Source: Rhodoferax ferrireducens
GTDB taxonomy: Bacteria; Pseudomonadota; Gammaproteobacteria; Burkholderiales; Burkholderiaceae_C
DNA length: 64,000 nt
Direction: 5' to 3'
NCBI RefSeq assembly: GCF_003347515.1
Contig: NZ_QEII01000236.1
Span: 1-64,000 of the forward strand
The notes beneath the pieces are model-generated. The model was not told where the DNA came from. It did no database searches and saw only the letters and a program-made list of their open reading frames with translations. How positions within the stretch are numbered: the first letter of the stretch is position 1; each line of letters begins with the position of its first letter. Positions 58,216 to 64,000 of this stretch are shown piece after piece. Both the position numbers and the translations under genes were made by a program.

Positions 58216-58641
58216 TTACTGCCAGTAAAACCTGCTGTGATCTTCGCTGGCGAAGTCCGGATCGACATAGATATGCACACGTGCAATCAGGTCGCCGTCG
58301 AATTCGAAGACGTTGCAGAAACGGCCTTCCGAGCGCCCGGCAACCGGCCACGTAGTTCCGTCCTTCATCACGCCGCTTTCAGTCCCTTCGACCACCACGA
58401 CATTGCCAGATGCGATGTAGTTGTAAGTATCGACGTCATGCTGCAAGCTTTCCAGCTTACCTAGTAAACCTTGGATAAATGCGATGACCTCGCCCTTGCC
58501 CGAGCGAGTGCCGAATTTGGGGAAATAGAGCTGTACGTTGTCAGTGAACATGCTCAGGATTGTCTGATCGCCGGCATCGCCTTTGCGGAAATACTGCTTG
58601 GCGATGTCGATGTGACGCTGTTCGATTACAGAATTTTTCAT
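58216..58641 (-). CDS. NTF2-like (SnoaL-type) protein, copy 1
   Basis: A 141-residue protein of the NTF2/SnoaL-like superfamily, with an N-terminal helix (HIDIAKQYFRKGDAGDQTIL), a pocket strand (FTDNVQLYFPKFGTRSGKGEV) and C-terminal strands (VFEFDGDLIARVHIYVDPDF). Such proteins are isomerases, cyclases or small-molecule binders. It is the last gene of SDR-pirin-NTF2-NTF2 divergent from a LysR regulator, with 37 bases to the next NTF2 gene. It probably modifies or binds the same compound. Confidence 0.8.
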   Translation of the reverse strand: MKNSVIEQRHIDIAKQYFRKGDAGDQTILSMFTDNVQLYFPKFGTRSGKGEVIAFIQGLLGKLESLQHDVDTYNYIASGNVVVVEGTESGVMKDGTTWPVAGRSEGRFCNVFEFDGDLIARVHIYVDPDFASEDHSRFYWQ

Positions 58642-58678
58642 GATGAAGTCCTTTAAATGTGTATCAATGGCGGCCGTG

Positions 58679-59089
58679 TCAAACGCGTATCGCTATGGAG
58701 ACAGCGAAGCTGTCCTCCAGCATCAGGAAGCGAGTAATCTCGCCGCCCGAGACGGTCAGAACGATGGCAAAAGGCGTCTCGATAACCTTGCCGCTGCCCG
58801 TCACTCTCGACGCTAGCTCGCCGAGGATCACGGCTCGACTGTCGCTGGCGAGAATGTCATGCACGTCGAAGCGAAGCGGCTCGAGGAGACTGCGCGTAGC
58901 GGAAATGAAGTTCACAATGGCGCCGCGTCCGGTCGTCCGTCCGATCCACGGCAGCGCGCCGGCATCCCCGGGTATGTCCAAGTCAAGATCCGGGCTGAAC
59001 AGCTTGGCGATCTCCTCGGGTTCAGCCCCAGTGCCTAAGCGGCTCAGAAATTCCTGGGCAATGTGTTTGGTTTGTTCTTGGCTCATCAT
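58679..59089 (-). CDS. NTF2-like (SnoaL-type) protein, copy 2
   Basis: A 136-residue NTF2-like protein (LFSPDLDLDIPGDAGALPWIG, AIVNFISATRSLLEPLRFDVHD, ITRFLMLEDSFAVSIA). It is distantly related to its neighbour. The strong site AAGGAG precedes two adjacent ATGs (59089 and 59086); the second has the better spacing. It is 35 bases downstream of the pirin gene. Confidence 0.8.
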   Translation of the reverse strand: MMSQEQTKHIAQEFLSRLGTGAEPEEIAKLFSPDLDLDIPGDAGALPWIGRTTGRGAIVNFISATRSLLEPLRFDVHDILASDSRAVILGELASRVTGSGKVIETPFAIVLTVSGGEITRFLMLEDSFAVSIAIRV

Positions 59090-59124
59090 TTTCTCCTTAA
59101 ATAAAATTGCGAATCAGTAGTAAG

Positions 59125-59847
59125 TCAGCAGCATGAGGCCGCGCTTTTCAGCGCTACCTCGACCAGCACAATTTCGGTGTCGTCGATGGCGGTGATGGCG
59201 AGTTGCGGCTCCCCGGTGATGAGAGCACCGTCGCGGGGAGCAAGGTGCAGGCCGTGGAGGTCGACGTAACCCGTGGTCGAGACCAGATAGGCACATCTTC
59301 CTCCTGCCAGGTCGTGGACGATGGTCTCGCCTGCTTGCATGGTTGCACCGAGCACCTGCGCATCGGTGTTGATGAAAAGCGCATCGGTGTCGGCGGAGTC
59401 GCCGCTGGCCAGCGTCACGAGCCGGCCGCTGCGGTCGGCGCGCGGAAAGCGTCGGCTGTTCCAGCGCGGCTCGCCGCCTTGGTTCCGGGGCTCCAGCCAG
59501 ATCTGAAAGAGACGGGTCGTAGTCAGCTCGGCATTAAACTCGGAATGACGGATGCCCGAACCCGCACTCATCACCTGCACATCACCGGCGGCGGTACGGC
59601 CCTTGTTACCCAGGCTGTCCTCATGCGTGATCGCACCTTCACGGACATAGGTAACGATCTCGACATTCCTGTGTGGGTGGAGCGCAAAGCCGGAGGATGG
59701 GGCGAACTCATCATCGTTCCAGACGCGCAAAGCGCCGAGTGGACCATGTTCTGGCTGCCCCATACCGGCGAAGGCGAAGTGCAGTTTGGCTTTCAGCCAG
59801 CCGTCTTCGATTCCGGCCAAGGTGGAAAAGGGGCGACGCTCAATCAT
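59125..59847 (-). CDS. Pirin family protein (YhaK/quercetinase-like)
   Basis: A 240-residue bicupin. The metal site is complete in the N-terminal cupin: His57 and His59 (LHPHRNVEIVTY), His101 and Glu103 (GSGIRHSEFNAE). Pirins of this type have quercetin 2,3-dioxygenase activity or act as redox sensors. The C-terminal cupin ends in Cys-Cys. It is in an operon after an SDR gene (62 bases) and before NTF2-like genes, which suggests handling of an aromatic or electrophilic compound. This function is inferred. Confidence 0.9.
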   Translation of the reverse strand: MIERRPFSTLAGIEDGWLKAKLHFAFAGMGQPEHGPLGALRVWNDDEFAPSSGFALHPHRNVEIVTYVREGAITHEDSLGNKGRTAAGDVQVMSAGSGIRHSEFNAELTTTRLFQIWLEPRNQGGEPRWNSRRFPRADRSGRLVTLASGDSADTDALFINTDAQVLGATMQAGETIVHDLAGGRCAYLVSTTGYVDLHGLHLAPRDGALITGEPQLAITAIDDTEIVLVEVALKSAASCC

Positions 59848-59909
59848 GATACGGTTCCTTTGAAATAAGGCTGGGAAGGGACCGCGCCCCTGCCCAACTG
59901 GTGCGAGAC

Positions 59910-60662
59910 TCAGATTTGTCTCACACCGCCATCGACGAACAGTTCGATGCCATTGACGAAGCTCGAATCGTCGGAGGCAAGAAAGACTGCCGCCTTGGCA
60001 ATCTCGTCCGGATCACCGACGCGGCCCATCGGGACTAGTGAGGCGAAGTGATCGAGCAGCCCCTGCTGCTGGGCGGCGTCAGGGCCGGCGAGTCCGACCA
60101 AGCCGGGAGTCTTGATGGGTCCGGGGCTGAGCGTGTTGACCCGAATGTGGCGCCCCTTGAGGTCGAGGATCCAGTTACGGGCGAAAGAACGCACGGCGGC
60201 TTTGGACGCGGCATAGACGCTGAATGCCGCGGTACCACCACTGCCGGCGGTGGAGCCGGTCAGGATGACCGATGCGCCGTCCGCCAGCAGCGGCAGTGCC
60301 TTCTGCACAGTGAACAGCACGCCCTTCACGTTGCGGCCAAAGGTGTCGTCATATTGCTCCTCGGTGATGCTGCCGAGCGGCAGCATCGAGCCGCCACCGG
60401 CATTGACGAACAGCACGTCGATCCGGCCCTTCTCTGATTTCACCCGAGCAAACAGCGTGTCGAGCTCGGCCATGTTCGATGAGTCGACCCGGATGCCGGT
60501 CGCGTTACCAATCGCGGAGACGGCGGCGTCGAGTTCGGCTTGGCGGCGGCCGGTGACGATGACGTGGGCGCCTTCGCTGGCGAAGCGCTTGGCGGTGGCG
60601 AGCCCGATCCCGGTGGTGCCGCCGGTAACGATGGCGATTTTGCCTTCAAGTTTGCGTGTCAT
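59910..60662 (-). CDS. Short-chain dehydrogenase/reductase
   Basis: A 250-residue classical SDR. The nucleotide-binding TGGTTGIG is at residues 13-20, the NAGG block near 87-90, and the catalytic Ser137, Tyr150 and Lys154 (YAASK) are intact. TGRRQAELD after strand 2 points to NADP(H). It heads the operon on the minus strand and is divergent from the LysR gene, the classic arrangement for a regulator with its target. The substrate is unknown. Confidence 0.92.
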   Translation of the reverse strand: MTRKLEGKIAIVTGGTTGIGLATAKRFASEGAHVIVTGRRQAELDAAVSAIGNATGIRVDSSNMAELDTLFARVKSEKGRIDVLFVNAGGGSMLPLGSITEEQYDDTFGRNVKGVLFTVQKALPLLADGASVILTGSTAGSGGTAAFSVYAASKAAVRSFARNWILDLKGRHIRVNTLSPGPIKTPGLVGLAGPDAAQQQGLLDHFASLVPMGRVGDPDEIAKAAVFLASDDSSFVNGIELFVDGGVRQI

Positions 60663-60738
60663 GGTGTGTTCCTTCAGTGGTTACGAGTTGGTAAAACAAA
60701 GTGTATGGACGCACCCATCTTTTTGAAATAGCATTGAT

Positions 60739-60755
60739 TGCAAACCATCATTGCA
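60739..60755. promoter_or_regulatory. Candidate LysR-type operator
   Basis: TGCAA-N7-TTGCA is an inverted repeat just before the LysR start in the divergent intergenic region, consistent with the T-N11-A rule of LysR sites. Autoregulation and control of the SDR operon are inferred. Confidence 0.4.
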
Positions 60756-60764
60756 GGAATGACG

Positions 60765-61676
60765 ATGTCTAGAATGCCGGATTTCCAGGGGCTGGCGATG
60801 TTTGCCAAGGTGGCGGAGGAGCGGTCCTTCGCCGCAGCGGCGCGGGCCATGGGCCTGTCGGTGGCTACGGTATCGCGGGGCGTCAGCCGCCTGGAAGATC
60901 GCCTCGGAGCGCGGCTTTTGAACCGTACCTCAAGGCAGTTGGCACTCACCGAGTTCGGCCGGACCATCGCAGAAAGCGCCAGTCGCATTTACCAAGAGGC
61001 CTTGGAAACAGAGGGCGCGGCGCGAGAACTTTCCCTCCGGCCGCGTGGGCTGGTCCGTCTGGCGGTGCCCATGTCGTTCGGCTTGCGCTGGGTGGCCCCT
61101 ATCCTGCCGGATTTCTTCCGCGCCTATCCGGACGTATCGATCGATCTGCATCTGTCGGACGCAACAGTCGATCTGATCGGCCAGGGCTTCGATGCAGCCC
61201 TGCGGATTGCAGTACTGCCAGACTCGTCGCTGGTCGCCCGGCGGCTCTGCCCGGTTGCGCGCCTTATCGTCGCTGCGCCCCACTACCTGGAGCAATACGG
61301 CCGGCCCCAGCATCCGCAGGATCTGGCCGGACATAACTGCCTTGGTTACGCCTACCGCTCCCGCAGCGATATTTGGCGGCTCACCCACACGGCGACCGGC
61401 GAGGTCGAGGCGATTGCACCCACGGGTACACTGCGCGTCACGAATGCGGATGCGCTGGTTCCCACCGTGCTTGCCGGACTTGCGATTGCCGAGCTGCCTG
61501 ATTTCATTGCCGGCGAGTATTTGCGCGACGGACGAATGGAGGCGATTTTGACGGACTGGACGATGCAAAAGGGCGGCCTTTATTTCGTCACACCCTCCGT
61601 ACATACACGTCCGGCCAAGGTTGAGGCTCTCGCTAACTTCCTCGTCGAACGTCTTTCGCAGCCCGCGTGGCGCTGA
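60765..61676 (+). CDS. LysR-family transcriptional regulator
   Basis: A 303-residue regulator. The N-terminal winged helix-turn-helix is FAKVAEERSFAAAARAMGLS followed by VATVSRGVSRLEDRLGARLLNR; the effector domain follows from about residue 90 (RGLVRLAVPMSFGLRWVAPIL). It resembles the AaeR/CrgA-like subgroup. The start at 60765 is chosen from three nearby ATGs because AGGA lies six bases upstream. It is divergent from SDR-pirin-NTF2-NTF2 and is the probable regulator of that operon. Confidence 0.92.
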   Translation: MSRMPDFQGLAMFAKVAEERSFAAAARAMGLSVATVSRGVSRLEDRLGARLLNRTSRQLALTEFGRTIAESASRIYQEALETEGAARELSLRPRGLVRLAVPMSFGLRWVAPILPDFFRAYPDVSIDLHLSDATVDLIGQGFDAALRIAVLPDSSLVARRLCPVARLIVAAPHYLEQYGRPQHPQDLAGHNCLGYAYRSRSDIWRLTHTATGEVEAIAPTGTLRVTNADALVPTVLAGLAIAELPDFIAGEYLRDGRMEAILTDWTMQKGGLYFVTPSVHTRPAKVEALANFLVERLSQPAWR

Positions 61677-61698
61677 CCGATTATGAGGAATTTATAAG

Positions 61699-61755
61699 TA
61701 AAATTTAGGCCTCTGGCCCATGGTTCATAAGCGCAAGAAGCTATGAATTTTGTAG
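61699..61755 (-). repeat. Dispersed ~60-bp repeat (family 1), between LysR and hydrolase genes
   Basis: AAATTTAGGCCTCTGGCCCA, then TAAGCGCAAGAAGCTATG. It lies between convergent genes, and its ATAGCT end supplies the TAG stop codon of the hydrolase gene. Confidence 0.82.
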
Positions 61756-62679
61756 TGAATTTGATCGCAGGAAAGAGGCGATAAATTGCGCGACCTGTTG
61801 CGGCTTTTCGTGCACGATCCAGTGGCTGGCCTCCGCCACGGTTTGAATCGTCAGGTGCTCAACATACGCGTCGAGCCCTTCAATCAAACCCGGCAACAGC
61901 GCGGTATCGTCCATCGCCCAGATCACCAGCGTTGGCAAACCCACGGTCAGCATGGCGCGCGGCAGATCCACGGCGGCGGCGGCGGGGTCCGCCGGTCGGG
62001 CGGGGCGCAGGGGCGAGGCCCGGTAGAGGTTGCAGCCACCGCTCAGTCCCGCATCCCAGACGGCGCGGTACTGTGTCTTGACCTCGTCCGTGAGCCAGTC
62101 CGGTGTGCGCGCGCCGCTTTCACTTTTCGTCGCAGTCAGAAATTCCCAGAGCCGGCGGTAGTCGTCCTGCGCCAGCAATTGTTCGGCATCCGGACGAATG
62201 AGAAAGTTCATGTAGGCGCTGGCGGCCTGCTGCGCGGGATTGTTTTTCAGCTCACGCAAGAACGTGCCGGGATGGGGGGAGTTGATGATCACCAGCTGTC
62301 GGGCCAGATGGGGCAACTGGTTGGCCAGACTCCACGCCACGGCACCGCCCCAGTCGTGCGCTACCAGACAGGCCAGTTGACCGCCCTGGCCCTGCGTTTC
62401 GATCTCAATCAGGGCGGCGACGTCTTGCACCAGATATTTTGGCCGGTAAGCACCGGTGTCAGTCGGTGCGCTGGACTGTTCAAAACCGCGCAAATTGGGC
62501 GCCACGCAGCGGTAGCCGCCGTTCTCGGCGCGCGAGAAATGCGCCAGCAGGACGTCCCACACAAATGCCGCTTCCGGGAAGCCATGCAAAAACATGAGCA
62601 CGGGGCGTCCGCGCTCCCCGGCAGCGCGGCAGCTCAGGGTGATGCCATGCGGCAAGGGCTGGAGATAGGTCTCGATCAT
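61741..62679 (-). CDS. Alpha/beta-hydrolase (epoxide hydrolase/dehalogenase-like)
   Basis: A 312-residue hydrolase with an Asp nucleophile (Asp109 in VAHDWGGAVAW), the oxyanion block LHGFPEAAFVWD, and His near the C-terminus (ASHWIVHEKPQQV), a pattern typical of epoxide hydrolases and haloalkane dehalogenases. It is cytosolic. The real substrate is unknown. The last codons FLRSNSLQNS and the stop lie within a family 1 repeat, so the native C-terminus may have been replaced. It is convergent with the LysR gene. Confidence 0.85.
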   Translation of the reverse strand: MIETYLQPLPHGITLSCRAAGERGRPVLMFLHGFPEAAFVWDVLLAHFSRAENGGYRCVAPNLRGFEQSSAPTDTGAYRPKYLVQDVAALIEIETQGQGGQLACLVAHDWGGAVAWSLANQLPHLARQLVIINSPHPGTFLRELKNNPAQQAASAYMNFLIRPDAEQLLAQDDYRRLWEFLTATKSESGARTPDWLTDEVKTQYRAVWDAGLSGGCNLYRASPLRPARPADPAAAAVDLPRAMLTVGLPTLVIWAMDDTALLPGLIEGLDAYVEHLTIQTVAEASHWIVHEKPQQVAQFIASFLRSNSLQNS

Positions 62680-62776
62680 GGCGAAGTCAGCCCTTCAAAG
62701 TCAAACTGGGCTGAGCGTACGATGAGAGAAGGCCTGCCGCAGTCGCTTGGGGGACCGCGGCCGATGCGGCGAGGGG

Positions 62777-63496
62777 TTAAGCAGCGGGTCCGGCCGCTGG
62801 AAGCTTGTCTGCGGGGTGCGCCCATTGCCATAGCAGCATGGCCACTTCGTCAATTCCCTGGCGCTTGGGGGCCGAAAACAGCCGTACTTCACCGCCGCCG
62901 GCTTGCAGCTTCATGATGGACAGCGCCTTGTTTTGCTCGACGCGGGTGAGCTTGTCCGCCTTGGTGAGGACCACCAGAAATTTGAGACCTTCTTCCACCC
63001 GCGGACGCACGACGTCGAGCAGGATTTCATCCAGCTCGGTCAGGCCGTGGCGCGGATCGCACATCAGCACAATGGCCTTCAGGTTTTCACGCGTGACCAG
63101 ATAGTTGGCCATGACCTGCTGCCAGCGAATCTTGTCGGCCTTGGGCACAGCCGCGTAGCCATAGCCGGGCAGATCGGTCAACACCGCGTCGGTCACACCT
63201 TGTTTACCCACGGAAAACAGGTTGATGTGCTGGGTGCGACCTGGTCGCTTCGAGGCGAAAGCCAGTTGTTTTTGCTGCGTCAGTGTGTTGATGCAGGTCG
63301 ATTTGCCTGCGTTGGAGCGACCCACAAATGCAATTTCGGGCACCTCCAGCGCCGGCAAAAAGTGCAGCTGGGGCGCCGTGGTGAGAAATTTGGCTGTGTG
63401 CAGCCAGCCCAATGCCACGGTGGCAGCGTCCTTGGGGGCGCTGTCTTTGGTAGCGGGTGGGGGGGCCGAAGCCGGTGGGTTTGTGTTGGTGGTCAT
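62777..63496 (-). CDS. engB: Ribosome biogenesis GTPase EngB (YsxC/YihA)
   Basis: A 239-residue GTPase for late 50S ribosome assembly. The P-loop GRSNAGKSTCINTL, the G3 block DLPGYGYA and the G4 TKADKL are present; the switch region KRPGRTQHINLF is typical. It has an N-terminal extension of about 30 Pro/Ala-rich residues and a short C-terminal tail, beyond the E. coli length. The start could be slightly downstream. It is divergent from the cytochrome gene with an 86-bp gap. Confidence 0.95.
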   Translation of the reverse strand: MTTNTNPPASAPPPATKDSAPKDAATVALGWLHTAKFLTTAPQLHFLPALEVPEIAFVGRSNAGKSTCINTLTQQKQLAFASKRPGRTQHINLFSVGKQGVTDAVLTDLPGYGYAAVPKADKIRWQQVMANYLVTRENLKAIVLMCDPRHGLTELDEILLDVVRPRVEEGLKFLVVLTKADKLTRVEQNKALSIMKLQAGGGEVRLFSAPKRQGIDEVAMLLWQWAHPADKLPAAGPAA

Positions 63497-63582
63497 GAAT
63501 TAAAGGGAAGAAACCCGAAGCCGCATTGTAGAATCACGCTGTTTTGCTCACCTGTTACGCCTTTCCTGACACGACATTCCCT

Positions 63583-64000
63583 ATGAAGTTGCTCACCTCT
63601 CTTTTGCTTGCCGCCTCATTGGCCGCGCCCGTTTTTTCCTCGTTTGCACAGGAGGACAAGCCTGCTGCGCCTCACGCCGGGGCCAAAGCCGAACCCGTGA
63701 AAGCAGCCAAGCCTGATCTGGCCAAGGGCGAGGCCAGTTATACCGCTGTGTGTGCGGCCTGTCACGCGCCAGATGGCAACTCGGCCATCCCCGCCAACCC
63801 CAAACTGGCGCAGCAACATCCAGAATACCTGCTGAAACAACTGCAGGAGTTCAAGTCAGGCAAGCGCGCCAACCCCATCATGTCGGGCATGGTGGCCGCA
63901 CTGAGCGATGAAGACATGAAGAACATCGCCTACTGGGTGACCGCCAAGCCTGCCAAGCCTGGCTTTGCCAAGGAAAAAGAACTGGTGACCCTGGGTGAGC
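63583..64000 (+). CDS. Cytochrome c4-type dihaem protein, N-terminal part
   Basis: The gene runs out of the window; 139 codons are present. The signal peptide MKLLTSLLLAASLAAPVFSS is followed by a linker rich in Lys/Ala/Pro and a first haem-binding CAACH (VCAACHAPDGN). LAQQHPEYLLKQLQEFKSG with MSGMVAALSDEDMKNIAYW gives the Met ligand region. Cytochrome c4 is a periplasmic dihaem carrier to terminal oxidases; the second haem site would lie past the edge. The ATG at 63583 is the only good start. Confidence 0.88.
   Translation, partial: MKLLTSLLLAASLAAPVFSSFAQEDKPAAPHAGAKAEPVKAAKPDLAKGEASYTAVCAACHAPDGNSAIPANPKLAQQHPEYLLKQLQEFKSGKRANPIMSGMVAALSDEDMKNIAYWVTAKPAKPGFAKEKELVTLGE

Overview
The window is a chromosomal segment of a high-GC Gram-negative betaproteobacterium, most likely family Comamonadaceae (Rhodoferax/Polaromonas/Albidiferax-like). 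This rests on the gene families present: Coq7, cytochrome c4-type protein, Burkholderiales-type porins, the imuA-imuB-dnaE2 mutasome, HexR-zwf with tal and pgi, and CIRCE-controlled groESL. It also rests on a dispersed ~55-65 bp repeat that, from memory, is common in this family. The genus is an inference. I saw no rRNA, tRNA, CRISPR array, prophage or intact insertion sequence.

Layout. 0-9.3 kb: 3' end of a succinate-semialdehyde dehydrogenase gene, a giant DUF748/AsmA-like envelope protein, a nitrilase-family amidase, a cupin, and a tightly overlapping (deoxy)nucleoside salvage operon cdd-punA-deoC-deoA. 9.4-16.2 kb: queC, an SbmA/YddA-type ABC exporter, ilvA overlapping a 5'-nucleotidase gene, an OsmC protein and coq7. 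16.3-22.4 kb: three porin genes, a DUF3047 lipoprotein and an M20 amidohydrolase. 22.5-28.3 kb: central sugar metabolism (hexR-zwf divergent from tal-pgi-HAD phosphatase). 28.4-34.1 kb: a lipoprotein hydrolase, groES-groEL, a CopD-like protein and a Bcr/CflA exporter. 34.1-36.7 kb: an MlaE/MlaD-like lipid-transport operon with a lipoprotein but no ATPase gene. 36.7-42.2 kb: the SOS mutasome operon behind a LexA box. 42.4-53.6 kb: a chemoreceptor, a sialidase-like protein, GT39/GtrA/GT9 envelope glycosylation genes, metK, and two lipid A acyltransferases. 53.6-54.5 kb: a decayed stretch with a transposase-like remnant. 54.5-58 kb: a PAS-GGDEF-EAL protein and a chemoreceptor gene broken by one amber codon. 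58.2-61.7 kb: a LysR regulator divergent from SDR-pirin-NTF2-NTF2. 61.7-64 kb: an alpha/beta hydrolase, engB and the start of a cytochrome c4-type gene.

The most interesting signal is the behaviour of two repeat families. Family 1 (~55-65 bp; core GCTGCTTGCGC, a variable 8-10 nt, then GGGGGCTAGAGGCC) has eight clear copies. Five lie inside genes and stay open: two in the ABC exporter, two in imuB, one in dnaE2. Copies in the same orientation are always read in the same frame. One coincides with the stretch encoding the ABC ATPase H-loop without changing protein length. The three intergenic copies all sit between convergent genes, and one supplies a stop codon. Family 2 is a REP-like 28-9-28 palindrome with two intergenic copies and a half-copy translated inside dnaE2. 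The mutasome genes therefore carry four translated repeat insertions in about 4 kb. Other regulatory-looking features are a four-unit TCACG array with exact 11-bp period ahead of pgi, an inverted repeat over the zwf start, a hairpin at the ilvA start codon, and a perfect 16-bp palindrome between metK and an lpxL-like gene.
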